Below are positions 23,036 to 37,777 of a stretch of DNA of 64,000 bases, piece by piece. The DNA comes from Anas platyrhynchos (taxonomy: Eukaryota > Chordata > Aves > Anseriformes > Anatidae), in contig NC_092612.1 in NCBI RefSeq assembly GCF_047663525.1, positions 5,055,501 to 5,119,500 of the forward strand. The letters are read 5' to 3'. Numbering within the stretch: the stretch's first letter is position 1; each line of letters begins with the position of its first letter. The position numbers were made by a program, and so were the translations under genes. A model generated the notes under the pieces. The model made no database searches. It had not been told where the DNA came from and saw only the letters and a list, made by a program, of their open reading frames with translations.

Positions 23036-23662
23036 CCCTGAAGAGCTTCAGTCTAGTTTTAGACATGATGTAACAAAGCTAACTATGATAAAAGTAACAT
23101 ATCCAGTGTTTCAGTAACACCAAATCCCTTTTCTATGTTACCCACCTTAACCCACACTGCAGGTCAAATAGCTCTACTGTAAGCACTGCTGTAAGCCCCC
23201 AACACACATGTTAAGAGGAGCGTAATGCACACCCAGAAACTCAGTTGGAGCATCAGCAGCTTCCTGGTCTGCGTACAACTTTGTATACATGCATGAATTT
23301 ACAGTTAACTGGCAAATGTTCAAACACCACAAAGAAATGAGCAGCACATCACAATTTAGGACTCTAGGCTGACGTTAGGAGCAGACTTTCAAGCATTTGT
23401 GGAATAACCACATAGCTTTAAATACGGTGATCTACTGTTTCAAGGAAAATACGCTGAATAGCCCAAAAACACAACTCAGTTCCTCTTGAACCACTTCCAT
23501 CTTCAACTAAACTAATAAAGCCACAGATTTCCAAGAACTTTGAAAAGAGCATCTTCCCACACGCTGTCTCCTTGTGTCTATTACTAACATGCTTATTTGC
23601 CACCATCTATCATCGAAACACGTGCTCAGCTAACACCTAAAGTACTGACTGTACTAACTCAC

Positions 23663-23742
23663 CACTGTGTCTCTTATTTTTTCCTTCATCTTCTGAGATT
23701 TGATTTCCTCAAGTGTTTTTATTCCAAAATTCAGATTGCCCT
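23663..23742 (-). pseudogene. ZC3H11A: ZC3H11A exon (NFGIKTLEEIKSQKMKEK), last one found
   Basis: 80 bases, acceptor TTTCAG, donor GTGAGT. After KEKIRDTV no later ZC3H11A exon is visible downstream. Confidence 0.88.
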
Positions 23743-24247
23743 CTGAAAATAGGAAACAGTTCATGAGACTGGCTTAGAGGCACTCACTGAGGACCACAGC
23801 TCCTCAGGCTTCTTAGCGCTCAGCAACTTTCTGAAGTATTTAGAATAAAGCCTGTCAACACTCCTCACAAGTGAAAGAGCCAGAGAACCAAGGGCATTTT
23901 GCCCCTCCTTTCATCCTTCAGGCTTAAAAATGTAGTTTTAATTTTAATCCATTTACACGATATTAGATCCCTCTATCGTTAGATATGGCTTATCAACAGT
24001 GGTTGCAAGGCTGCACGTGCAGCCATTTCAACTCCATGCTGTGGCCCTGTTTTGTTCTCCAAAAATAAAGAACAGGAGTTCACCTTTCTGACCCAATTGG
24101 CACATGATGGTATTCATGGCAGAAATGAGATCATGGAAATAACCGAGTCCATTCAGCATCCCTACATTTTGTTGTGTTTTTACACCACACTGCTTTTGAG
24201 TTAACTGTCAAGTTCTTCTGATTTATCCTACTAAGGTGCTGGAATAC

Positions 24248-24364
24248 CTTGTTTAGTAGCAGTAGAACTGCCTTTGCGAGTGGAAATCACCCGTAATCCA
24301 TTTTTGCCTTCCACAGCTGGTTGCTGGACAGGAGTTTTAGTTTCTTCTTCCTCAGAAAGTTGGT
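24248..24364 (-). pseudogene. ZC3H11A: ZC3H11A exon (SEEEETKTP)
   Basis: QLSEEEETKTPVQQP and GKNGLRVISTRK align with human QFSEEGDETKTPTLQP and VHNGLRVTSVRK. Open, 117 bases. Confidence 0.88.
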
Positions 24365-24847
24365 CTGAAGGGGAAAAATCTATTCAGTTATGCATAGACC
24401 AGATTGTTCATGATTACGTAGCTCATGCAGTGACACTTCAGCCCATGCTTCATATAAAAAACTTTGTTGCTCTTTTGTTTTGTTTTGTTTTTTAAAGAGC
24501 TACATTGACCTGATGAACTCCTAAGTAGAATACACTAGGACAAAACATCTAAGACTCTAGATTCTCTCTGCAGCTTTAACTACTACACAACACATTGCTC
24601 TTCAGACAGAAAAAAGAAATTTCCTTCCTAGTTTCACATAGAACTTTACACAACAGACCAGCTAAAGCCAGGAGTGGTTCTAAGCTTTCCTCCAACATTT
24701 CAGGTTCTGTCCACTGACTGCCGGACAAAGCCACCAGTGACCTGGCCACACTGCCTGCCCTATCGCTAGTCAGACCTCAGGTCATCTGTGATTTCTACAT
24801 TCCTTTACAGCACAGATTCCTTCAAGAACCAAAGATTTACACAATCA

Positions 24848-25146
<299 letters not shown>

Positions 25147-25495
25147 TTAGCAAAGAGGTGGTAGGAAAGGCAGATAACCCGCACAGACAATGAATTCATC
25201 ATCTCCTTTTGCCCATCCCATCACTGTTTACACCGTCAACAAAGACATCCCATTGAACAACAACACATCTCCCTACCACCCAGCAAAAGATGAAACAACA
25301 GGAAGCAAACTGCAAGGCAAACATCACACAAAGCCAAGAGAAGCTGAGCACGAAAGCAGAAAACAAACACCAGCAGTACACTCGGTGCAGTACACCTATG
25401 ACTGCAGACCTTTTCCTGTACTCACAAATGAACAGTTACCTGATGCCCCCTACAGGATTGGCACCCACTAAGTAATACTCCAAATTAAGTCTTCA

Positions 25496-25720
<225 letters not shown>

Positions 25721-26414
25721 TCATGACAGCTGTCACAACACAGTGCTGAAACATCATTCCAAAGGTCAGTTTCTCAGTTCAGTGGAGTATTTCTGGGCAT
25801 ATTCACAAAGTTTGCATAAGCTGGAACCACTATGCACATTTAGATTTGTCATCATTCAGTTAGAGAAGACAGGCACTCTCAGACACCAGTTGAGGGTGGG
25901 TTAAACTAATACACCTAGGATTATACTAGCATTATTCAGAGGGAAAAAGAACATCTGAAATTGCCTACGTTAACCCTGTCTAGAACTACTTCTTGGAGAC
26001 TTAGTTCTTCTGCACCTTTAACTTTCCCCACTTCCTACCCCAGGCAGCTAGAACAGCGTTATCGGAAGGACTGTGGGTCAGAAGAGACCTGAGAGTTCAT
26101 TATCAAGCCTGCTCCCATGACGATAGAACAGCCTGTTTATTACCCCCCTGCTCCAGCAGGTTTTAGCAGTCTATTTAACAGCTATTCTGCATCTGTTGAG
26201 AAAACTGTCAGCATCTAATAAAAATATATATATATCTTGCTAAGACATACCTAAGGCATTGATTTTATTTTCCTCTGCTTCCTCCCACCCCCTCTCTTGG
26301 TAACAGAAACAAGTATGATTTTGAAGCAAACAAATCTATCCTGCAAAAGCACAATCAGTACACCTACGGCACTGAAAAATGCTTTTGTTGATTGATTTTG
26401 AGAACACATCGTTA

Positions 26415-26585
<171 letters not shown>

Positions 26586-26745
26586 TCAAAAATGGCCATG
26601 CTGCTGCCTAATGTTGCTACAACTGAATTCAGAATCTATCTGGTTCTCAAGTTAACCAAAGACCAGCGTGCTTCCTCCTCCTAATCTACTCCTTCCTGAA
26701 AAAAAATGGGAAAAAAAAAGCAAAGCAAAGGAAAGCCAGCCATAC

Positions 26746-26940
26746 CTTGGTACAGGTAGAATAGAAATAGAAGTAGCAATCGTCTCCTTGTTTAGACATG
26801 CCGACGAGTTCTGCTAACAAGCTCGGCTTCTCTCCACAGGGCCTTCCTCTGCTCTTGGAGAGAGCTGTCTTCACCCTTGCTTGGGCTGAAAGTCTTCTAC
26901 TGGCTTGTGAGCAGGGAAATCTTCTTTTGAAAAGTAACCC
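26746..26940 (-). pseudogene. ZC3H11A: ZC3H11A exon with start codon
   Basis: ATG at 26799 begins MSKQGDDCYFYFYSTCTK, then donor GTATGG. Human starts MPNQGEDCYFFFYSTCTK. Bases 26800-26940, after acceptor CTTTAG, would be 5' UTR. Confidence 0.88.
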
Positions 26941-29900
26941 TAAAGAAAGTAACAAGTGAAAAATAATGAGGAACCAACATTTTTCCAGCTTTCTTCAGTT
27001 CATCAAATCAAGTTATCAGTCTCTCGAAGAGAGCAAAGCCTTGAAATCAGCTGTTACATGAACTAACTAAATATGAAAGTTCCGTAAAGCTGCCAGGAGC
27101 TTTGTCAGCAAACGTTCTCTTCCACATCCTCAATAAGATGACTTGGAGCACATCTGGAAGCCTGAAAACGGAGTCACTCCTTAAAAAACCACCTGATCAT
27201 ACATGCAAGTCAATAATCAACTCTGGCTACAAATAACTTCTCTAGAACACAGTTAGGACGCATTAAACAGCACGTTCCAGGCACTGTGGGTCTTCCATTT
27301 CACCTACCTGGACAACCTCAGCAAAGTTATCAATCTTCAAAGACTTCCAGTTAACTTCTCCTGTAGGCCAAACCAAGACTGAATCCGTGAATTAAAAATA
27401 AAGGGGTAGGAAGAATTTTCCTCCTCACTTTGCCAAGGGAACCTCTCATCCACAATTCAAACATAGGATGTGCTTTTAAACGGCTTATAACTAATAGAGG
27501 AAGCAAGTCCATTTGAATGCTCTCTCAGACTGGAGACAGCCAGGGATAGTTAGCTCTTCAAAAAAATAAAAACCAAAAAACAAAACAAAACAAAAACAAA
27601 AAACCCAGCGCATTTAGAGATGAACTCGTGATTCAAAGTGGCTGCAAAAATGAGGCTCCATCTTCCACAGCCAGACAATTTAACTTTTTTTTTTTTTTTT
27701 AATTTAAAATTCAGTATGTTCCAATCTCTGGTCTTCAAGATTTCTTCACCTATTAAGAAAACACAAAAACCTTTCCCCGTCTTTATTACCTGTACAGCAA
27801 AAAACATACCAGTGCATATAAATCCACAGATGTGCATACGCATACACACATCTGTGTTTATACACACACGAGGAGGGAGTGAGAGAAAGTTAGCGAGAGC
27901 GACAGTGAAAATCAGAATTTTTGCCTTTTCGACACAGAGAGCGCGTAAAAATTCTCTCATTTTGAGGGAACTAGAAAAAAATGGAGGCTCTACAAAAGAT
28001 TTTGATGAGTATGCCTTCGAGGCCGATGCTTTGTAACATGAGTGATCTGGGGGCCAGCACACAAATATGCAGACGTATGTACATGCATACAGGATAAACA
28101 GATCTATACACACAAGCGTGCACAGTATATGTTGTATGATCTCCATAGCGAGAACAACTCGTAGCCCTGATCAGACACGTAGAGTTGCAATCAATTAACA
28201 GCAGGAAGACAGCAGATCAAGGGTACAGCAAGCTTTGAGAGGCAGGGGAATGCTCACTTTGCCAGTGGCATGACTGCATGATGCCAAGGATTTTGAATTA
28301 GTTGGATTTTTTGGAAGCAATTGGGTTTTTCTTTCTGCGCTGTAGCAAATACCACAGGTTTGCCACCACGTGCTGTTCCCTAATCCATATATCCATCCTC
28401 ATCCATTGCTGCAGGATCATGAAAGGTTAGAGAAGACGACTTAGGTCCAATTTAACAGCCAATGATTTTTCAATGAGCAGAGCTGCAACAGATTTTATTT
28501 AGCCACAAGCATTTTTTTTTTCTTTTTTCTGAGATGAAGTCAGAAATTTTAATTATTATTTTTTTTAAAGACACTAAACACAAAACCTGCAACCAGACCA
28601 GATAAAGTTCAAATTAGAGTGATTCTGAAACCTTTCATTAAAACGCTGCACATTTCTGTGCAAATTATTTCTGACTCTTCTGGACAAAAGTGGATGAAAT
28701 AGTTCTTACAAATTAATAATCAAAGGTTGGAACCTTTTACTCACACAAACACTAGTGAATTTTCCAGGAAATATTTTTTTGGCAGGGAATTTTCCCAAAT
28801 CTAAAATAAAGAGAGGAAAAGTTGGCTTCTCATATTAGTTACTGCTTTTGACTGCTGGGCAAAGGGAATAAAAACAGTAGTTAAGTGCAAGCTTTCCTTC
28901 TCTTCTTTACTATGGATAGGAATCGTCACTTCGGACCTTTAGCACCTTCAGAAACACACCCAGTGCCATGCAGGTTCCTCTGCATCTACTTCTAACAATT
29001 ACTGGTGCTCCTTAGCATGGAAGTTTGACTCAAAACACTCTCCAGATTTAGCTCTTTTGACTGCCCAAGGAGCTCATCATTTTGCTTGTTGCCTTCCAGT
29101 TTCCTGAACAGACCGGGAACGCTGTTCAGAATCTGAATGGATCTGGTCTAAGGAATGGGAAGAAAGCAAAACCAAGCATACCTCGCAGCCCTAAATTCCA
29201 AAAAAGCAGTCTCATTTTAAAAAGGACCTCAAAAGCTTTTTTTTTTTTAAACTGACACCTGCTAACACGGCAATCCGGGCGCTAAACCAACTGAAGTTGC
29301 CCCTGAAAGCCTGAATAAAAATGAGTAACTCTGGTGCACTCAGCAGGTCTGTAATAGAAGTTGGTAAGATTTTTAGATTTCTTTTTTTTGCTCCAGGGTG
29401 CTGGTAAAATGTTTGCATTCAGAGATTTTGAACCTTTTGTACCAAAGAATTAGAGATGCGCTACAGTGCCAGTAGCTGGGGGTCTGGAAATACACACCAA
29501 CAAGTGTCATAAGCTTTGCCTTTGCTGAAGGAAGATGAATAGTACCAAGAAAATCTGTCTAGTTTGTTTTACAGGCTTGTCTTTCTCAGTATGGAACAAA
29601 CTGACCTCCCTGGTCTAACTTTGCAGTTGCCTATTCTGCCTTTGTCCTGGAGAGAAGAGCAAGAAAGGAACAAATCTATTTTTGCACTCCAAAAACGCAT
29701 TAGAGGAGGATTATCACACCCACCTAAGGGTACTTCCTTGTTTGTTTATAAAGCACCAAGTATTTCTCTTGGACAGTCTCTGTAGCTGGTCTGTTTTGTG
29801 CCTTCCATTTATAATAAAGATATTAAGATGCTTACCCCTTGTTTTTTGTTTTTTGTTTTTGTTTTTGTTTTTTTTCTAACGAACAGTGGAAGTGGAGAGT

Positions 29901-31699
29901 CGGATGACAAGCAAGAACAAACACTAGAAACTCCTTGTTCTGCCCCTGCTTTTTAATCACCCAGCATCACCCCGGCTGCAAAACAGCCTCTGCTGATTTA
30001 CCTGCTTGTTAAAGCACCCCACAGGCTGCAAGTGCGGTGTGCTAGGTGTCAAGTTCTATTTAACGGTGCACAGGTAACCATTCATCTTCCCACAGTCGAA
30101 GCACAGAACAGCCTCTTGCTAACAGAACTCATCCCTGCTGCTGCAAGAAACCTCATGGCCTGCAGGAAAACCTCAAGCTAAGAGTTCCAAAGCAAAAGCA
30201 GAAAACGCATGATTTGTACTCTTTATATTGGAGTGAATTCTAGCTGCTAAACGCTGCCTACATCTGAGGGCACGTGCTGAGGCTGGGGGGAAGGACACTC
30301 AACACCCACTGACAGCAGGAGTGCAAAGATGCCAGCCAAGAAGGCAAAGGTTAGAGCTGAACGCTGCCTCAGCTTCCTCCAGCAGCCAGCTGGGGGTCAC
30401 CTTTCAGCACGCTCTCTGAGACTCTGAGCCCCGAGTTACCGCAGCCGCCAGGTACAGCTGCTCCTTGCTGGCCCAAACTATTGGAAGAGTCTTCAAACTT
30501 CAGGGACCTGTTTTATGACAGCCTCGAGATCCAATTAATCTGTTCCTGAAGGCGCTGATCGTCCTGGTGTTTCTGGAGCTGTCCAAGAACAATCCTGAAC
30601 TGAGGCACTCATCTGATCAGACAGTGCTTTGGCACAGATTTGTCTTTAGCTTGACACATCAAGGTGAAGAGGAATCGATTCTTGCAAGCAACCTCTCAAG
30701 CAGGGATCTGATAAGGTGACCAGAACGACAGATCTGTTGTACAGATCTGAGCACGTCCCTCTGCAGGGAATCACTTTCAAGCCTAAGATGTTTCACCCAT
30801 CTCCCTGCCCAAGAGCGACACAAGTAAAGCTCTTAAGCAATTGCTAACCTGTTCTCAGTGCTCACGAGTCCCAAATCACTCATTTTACAATCTATAAAAC
30901 ATGGCAGCTGGCACCTAGTTGGCACACGGTGACACTGCACACGTTGGCAGTGTCGTCAGGAGCTGCAAAGTCAGGGCTGAGGGGGTTAAGGGAAAACCAC
31001 ACATCAGTTTAGCAACTTGGCTCCCGTACGATACTTCCTACGGCAGGAGTTTCAGCAAAGCCACTCAGAGGGACCTGCTGGCTAATTCAAACGGGACTTC
31101 TGCTGGAGCAGTCAGAAGGCAGCAGGAGATATCCAGTGGGCATCGCTGTCAGTCTGTGGCAGTTTGGGGTCCAGGTATCAGTGGTTAGGTGGGGTTTTCT
31201 CTGCTTCACTTTCTCCAAAGCTGTGAAAAAATATTTCTTTTAAAGCACTGTACAGTCCCACGTTAAGGATGGAACCAGCTGCATCAACTTCCAGTACGAC
31301 GGTGTTGGAAAAAGGTGCCTTTGGTGGTCAGGAGCACAACAGCTCTGCTGATGTGTTATTTAAGTGTGTTCTTACATCTGAGTTTCCTCACAGCAGTATG
31401 TAGCTGAGGGGGTCCTACTTTCCTAGGGAAGATTTATGGTTTTTCTCCTACCAAGCACCAGCTCAGTATACAAAGCTCTGTTAATAACACCCAAGCATGT
31501 AGATGGAATGCAATTGTTTTCCTTACAACCCCCCAGTTATTTCCATGTCTGTTCTGGACCTTGGGATCTCTTTTGGGAGCTACATTACGCAGAGCAATAC
31601 AATAAGGCTGAGATCACCGCTGCCTCAATGTAATGCAAAGGTGAAGGCCTTTATGACAGCCAGTTTGGAAATGAATGCAGCCCCATCTTGTCAGCATCA
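26941..31699. other. Upstream of ZC3H11A fragment, no gene found
   Basis: Could contain ZC3H11A 5' non-coding exons but no CpG island marks a promoter. TG/CA-rich tracts lie at 27830-27870 and 28060-28130. Open frames here lack domain-like sequence. Confidence 0.55.
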
Positions 31700-32540
31700 G
31701 AGCAGAGCCAGCTCCAGATGGCTCCAAAAAGGAGCTGCTGCTGGCCAGAGCTGAGGCAGGGAGTGCTGCTGGGTGGGCTTCGGGGGAGCAGATTTAAGGA
31801 AGGGGGGAAAATACTGCTGTGCAACAGCAGCTGGGAGAGAGGATTGTGAAAGCGTGAGAGAAGCAGCCCTGCAGCCCCCCAGGTGAGCGCCGCAGGAGGG
31901 CAGGAGGTGCTGCAGGCAGGCAGCAGCAGTTCCCCTGCGGGCTGTGCAGGGAGAGGCCCCTGGTGGAGCAGGCTGTCCCCCTGCAGCCCATGGGTCCCCC
32001 ATGGAGCAGATCTCCACGCTGCAGCCCTCCCATGGGTGGAGGAGCCCCCGGTGGAGCAGGTGGATGTGGCCTGGAGGAGGCTGCGGCCCATGGAGAGCCC
32101 CCGCAGGAGCAGGCCCCGGGCCGGAGCTGCAGCCCGTGGAGAGGAGCCCACGTGGAGCAGGGGCAGAGAGGGACCGAGAAGGAGTGGTGGAGATGAAGTG
32201 CTACAGACTGAGCACAACCCCCAGTCCAGTCCCCCTGTTCCCCTGCGCTGCACGGGGGGAGGAGCTGGAAGAGCTCAGATGGGGGGAAGGAAGGTGTTTT
32301 TGGTTTCTTTCCTTTGGTTCTCACTTGTCTAGCCTGGTAGTAGTAGTAGTTAGGCAGGAAATCTTACTGTCTCCCTATGCTGAGTCTGCTTTGCCCATCA
32401 CGATCCTTGTTGAGCGATCTCCCTGTCCTTGTCTCAACCCTTGAGCCCTTTGCCTCGTATTTTCTCTCCCTTTCTCTTTGAGGAGGGGGAGGGAGAGAGT
32501 GGCCGTGATGGAGCTCGGCTGCCCACCCACCGAAAAGCAC
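31700..32540 (+). mobile_element. ERVL-type LTR, plus orientation
   Basis: GC-rich sequence followed by TCTCCCTATGCTGAGTCTGC, TGAGCGATCTCCCTGTCCTT and TGAGGAGGGGGAGGGAGAGA, ending near GCTGCCCACCCACC. I recognise this 3' half as a widespread avian ERVL LTR. The left border is not clear. Large open frames on both strands here are composition effects. Confidence 0.6.
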
Positions 32541-33549
32541 TGCAGCTGCAAAGTACTGGAAAAGTTTTCAGAAGCAACAAGGTGTTTAACAAGGAAATGT
32601 ATAGTTTCCTTTTTCAGGCTTCCTAAATAATTGGGCTTATTTCATATTCCCAACTCGGAGGAGGAGAATTGTTGATTTCACCTTCTTTTTTCTTCCTTGG
32701 AAATCAAAGGTGAACAGCTCTAAAAGGAAGGGGAACGTATCAGAAGCAAGCTTTTTTTGGCTTGTAATCCTTTCTTAAGGAAAAGATTTCTCACACACCT
32801 TCCCCAGCTGTAGGGGGGCAGAGAATAATTTTGGAACTACTCCAATTAAAGTCAGCTTGGGGAGAGTGGGACTTCTCTACTTGTTTCTGAGACATTCGCA
32901 TTAGCAAGAGAGAGTGTTGTGTTGCCGCTGCCAGGGGCCTACGGTGATGACTTCAGAAACAGAATTGAATGATGTCACTGTGACACCTTGGTAACAGCTG
33001 CCTCTGAGCAAGTTTAGCGAGGAGGGACAGAGAAGTGTGCTGGATGAAACCACGTGAGGACTTGTGGATCCCACGTTGAGGTGCATCGAGAGTGCCCACC
33101 CTTCTGTAAGTGTTTGGATGCTTCATTTTAGATTTCTGTAGTTTGTGTCAAGTCCTTTCACAAGCATGAAGTTTGGTACTTTGGCTCAGGGATGTAGCTG
33201 CACAGAGTGACAGGTGCAACGTGTGGCTGAGGGCCTCTGCACGTTCTCTCTTTCCCACACACGATCAAGAAAGAAGGGTAGACAAATAAGAGTGTGCTGT
33301 GGTCCTGCCATAGACCTCGAGTACTACAGCATAAACAAGAGACTTAAAAGTAGCCCATCACATGAAACTTCAGGACAGCAATGCACTTCATCAGCTGGTC
33401 TGGCCTGTTGAGTGGAGTGTCTCAGGATGGAGTGTATGAAGATGCACTCCATCTGCTTTCAGATTAGCACTTGCAGTGAGCAAGCTGCCTGGCCTTAACA
33501 TTTTTCATTTCATTTTTCACCCGACTTTTGCTGGTTCTTCTTGGTCTAG

Positions 33550-33577
33550 AAAAAAAAAAAAAAAAAAAAAAAAAAAA
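33550..33577 (+). repeat. A28 run
   Basis: Uninterrupted; the longest A tract seen in the window. Confidence 0.95.
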
Positions 33578-33852
33578 GTGAACTCAGATCAAAATAGAAG
33601 GATTTCCTTTTCATTAATTCCATGTTCTTAACTTGACAGGTTTGGTTATTGACGTAGAAGGGACATATCTGGCCTGACTTGAGTTACTCATAATGTTTCA
33701 CTTCATTGTATATATGACTGGAAACCAGAGACAAGACTGGTAAAATCATTCCTAGAACTCTGTGTTGTTTTCCTTCAGGTACCTTGTCTCTCAAGTCGGT
33801 GAGGGCTGGGACAGAATGAGATTGGAAAAGTCAAGTGTAGTATTCATTGTTA

Positions 33853-34350
<498 letters not shown>

Positions 34351-34869
34351 CTATTAAGTCAATGTGTTGGAACTTTGATATCACAGCAGCCATTAAGCTG
34401 CTCACTTTCAAACATGAGAAAATGTTATACTCAGATTCCTCTTTTCCATTCTCAAAAAAAAAAAAAACAAAAACAAAAACAAAAACACATGGTCATGCAA
34501 GGAAAGCAGCTGACTTTTAATGCAAAACTTTATGAAGTAGCTGGAAAAAAAGGTGTTGTATATTATGATGATAATAGTTGCAGGCTAATGTGAAAATAGA
34601 AATGTGAAAACCAGAAATCCAATTGACATCATGACTATTGAGCCAGTACTCCAAAGTTTTACGTTCTGTGTTGGGGTTTTCTCAACACTTTTCGGCTTGG
34701 ACTCGAAAAGAATTTTAGTATAGTTTATCTAGACTCCTTTTACAGAGCCATGTGTAGCTTAGAGATAATTTTCTTTCTTTCTGGGCATCGTTCAGCAGGT
34801 GGTGAGCAATTGCATTGTGCATCACTTGTTTTGTACACATTAGTGGTATTAATACTCTTATCATCATTA

Positions 34870-35085
34870 TTATTATTTTCCTTTTTTTTCTTCTTCTTTT
34901 TTTTTTTTTTTTTTCCTCTCTCCAAATAAACTGTCTTTATCTCAACCTACAGGCTTTCTTTCCTTTTTTTTTTTTTTTCTTTTTCTTTTTCCTGATTCTC
35001 TCCCCCATCCCACAGAGGGAGGGAGGAGGGTAAGCAAATGGCTGCGTGGTGCTTAGCTGCCTAATAGGTTAAACCACAACACTAT
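34870..35085 (-). mobile_element. ERVL-type LTR start, minus orientation
   Basis: The minus strand from about 35085 reads TGTTGTGGTTTAACC, then GCAGCTAAGCACCACGCAGC and GAGATAAAGACAGTTTATTT, the typical beginning of an avian ERVL LTR. It is broken by A-rich runs and lacks its 3' half nearby. Confidence 0.6.
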
Positions 35086-37751
35086 GCAAAAACAAACAAA
35101 TGAACAAACAAACAAAAAAAAAACAGCTGTGTATGATGTTCATCATTTCTCACTTGAAAATTTAAATTCAGAAGGTAAGAAGTATGTTTCTTAATTTGGA
35201 CCTTCCAGTGGAAATATGGAAGCCCTAGGCAGCAGTATGGGTCCTTCAGAGTACTGATACTGGTTCAGTATCAAGTGTTAGTGCATACAGGAATCAGTGG
35301 CAGAGATAATTTTCCTCATACATGTATAATTTTCCTCTTTCTTCATCTCGTCTGACCTTGTTAGTAGTGGAATAATGTAGAAGTGATCCATTTTGAGACA
35401 GTGTCACCCTGGTGGTAGCTCACATGCAATCTATGGACAGGGCATTGCTCTGTTTGCTGCAGGGTGAGCAATGTGAGCTCCAATATTGTCACCGCCTGTT
35501 TCCTGACTTCTGGCAGCTGCACTGCTCTCACAGACAACAGCTTTTCTTGGCATTTAGCCATGACAAGGGCAGACACACAGAGTGTGGTCATCACCAGTTC
35601 CCTTTTTGCTGTGCTCAAGCCATGAGGAAGTGCGGGTGGCGTGGTCTGAGCTCTGGGGAGGCGAGGCAGGGTGTTTGGAGCACACTGCTGTCTGCCACTG
35701 GATGGTGTCACGGATGCAGCAGCAGTGTTGGCTCCTACCAGTTCTGGCATTTTGGGCATTTAAAGCTGCAGAACTCTCATGGCATTGGAATATTGCTTCA
35801 CCGTAAAGAAGAAAGCTATCTGAATAAATTTTGTATTTGTAACAGGAAACACGTTGGGATAACCACTGTCTCAGTGCAGCTGTGAGAAAAAACTGAAATA
35901 TTGAGGAACTCTTAACCACAGAAACTGACTTCTGCTTTTCTAAATGATGGTGAATGTGGGAGAAAAACTGGTCTACTAGCCAGGGAAACTGCTACCAGTA
36001 CGGACTCCAAATGGTAATCCACCTTCAGAAACTGGTCTCTGGCTGAATACCTCACTGATGTAAACATCTGAGTGTTTTTTTTTTCCTTCTTTTTTTTCTT
36101 TTTTATGAGACCTTCTGCTCCACAGAGCATGCACACATTGGGTAACAATCTAATTTTAAACCCATTAAGTGAAAACTGATATTTGAACATAAAATTCATG
36201 AATGTAAAATTTCCAAGTTTAAACACGACAATTCAGTAGGAGCTGTTGCTTCAGTGTGAGAATGGTATTGGTGACATTCAGTCCTTTACTGGTATTGAAA
36301 TAGATAGCAACAGAAAGTATCAGCTTTAAGAATATCACTGATTTAGGATGTTTCCATAAAGTGCTTTGGTTTTTGAAACAACTGTTGTCCAAGAGTGCAG
36401 TCCTTAAAAACAATAATGCAAAGTCCACAGGAATAATGAATTTGGTGGTGTAGGTAACCCACAGTACTCTTTCTGGTCTCATCATTCAGCCTGTATGATA
36501 CAACTTTTGGTAAAACAATAAATAAATAAATTTTAATAAAGCTTGATTTCTCCCACATCATGATGAGATCGATTATTCTGTAGGTAATAAACTGCTGAGT
36601 CTTCTAAGAAGATGTACAATGCAATTGGCAAAGCTGCACAGGGAAATCCCAAGCATGATCATTTTTTGTCCAGTCCAAGTCCCTAGATTTTAGTATCCTA
36701 AGCCCCTCATTGATGGAGGGGAAACTACCCATAAATATCATGCGTGCTTTTGCTTACCAAGAGGAAATTATACTGGTATAGTGGTCTATAAAAGAAACAG
36801 GTATTTAAACTGTTTAGTACCAATGATAGCAATAAGTGACCTAAATTGCTGTGTGTCTGATCCTTGCTTCTCTTCTGTTGTTAGTTTTACAGAAATTAAG
36901 AGTTCAGAGTGTAAAATTTCTGTTTTAATTTCCATTCTTGTTCATGAGTCCTTTCGATGGTAATTCAGCATTTAGACAGCCTGCATCTCTCACTTGGCTG
37001 AAAGTTTCCACTCTGAAAACTAATATTCAAAAGACTTTTTAGAGCTATAGAGAGGTATCTACTTTCACTGCAATACACCAACAGAAATATATTTCCCTTC
37101 TTTTCCTGAAATCCTGAAACATGCTTTAAGCTGTCTCAAATTTTACAGATAAAGCAATATTTTACCAGAGGACTAGTAAGCAGTGAGTAGCTGCTACAGA
37201 TTAAACTAATACGTGTATGACTAACACAGAAACAGTAGCTGAGCAGCATCATTTTTATTCTGTTTAGAATTTCTGTCAAATGAAAGCTATGTGCCTATCC
37301 CACAGTGCAGCTGGATATCTCTGTAATTAAGTAATTAAAAGTGCCTGGGTTTGTACTGAATTGGATAAACATAAAACCTGGCTTAGCTGTGAGGATGGTA
37401 GCAGGAAATACTTGGTGGTATATATGTAGTGGCAGCATCAAATTATCACTGCAGTTTTTGCTGTGATTTTTTCAATCCTAGCCAAAACTAGCACCTCAAA
37501 ACAGTGATGAACATGAAGATGCATCAGGTTAAACTACAGAATGCAGCCATGATATCAAAGCCTCAAACTTTTTTTTCCCCAAGAATTCTTTATGTTTTGA
37601 TTTAATTAATTTTATTTTACTCAACTGTTTAGCTTGAATCAGTATGTTTATCATCATTAAATTAAAACAGCATATCAATTTCAAATATATAATTAAAACA
37701 ATTTCAGCTAAACTTGTAAAAATTCGGTGTGTGTGAAAACAGTTCTCTACT

Positions 37752-37777
37752 AAAAAAAAAAAAAAAAAAAAAAAAAA
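37752..37777 (+). repeat. A26 run
   Basis: Uninterrupted A tract in gene-free AT-rich DNA. Confidence 0.95.

Larger units (their letters stand above)
19065..23662. other. Intergenic or intronic stretch, no coding exon found
   Basis: Holds the LTR at 21.5 kb and direct-repeat copy B; otherwise AT-rich DNA. The missing ZC3H11A 3' exons and GKAP1 upstream exon would be expected here if the genes were whole; none was recognised. Confidence 0.6.

Noticed and set aside
18640-23663. ZC3H11A-GKAP1 fusion gene
   Set aside because: Joining the exons in phase gives a stop after four codons.
31651-32444. Several long overlapping open frames on both strands
   Set aside because: They lie in an ERVL-type LTR; GC-rich repeat sequence lacks stops by chance.
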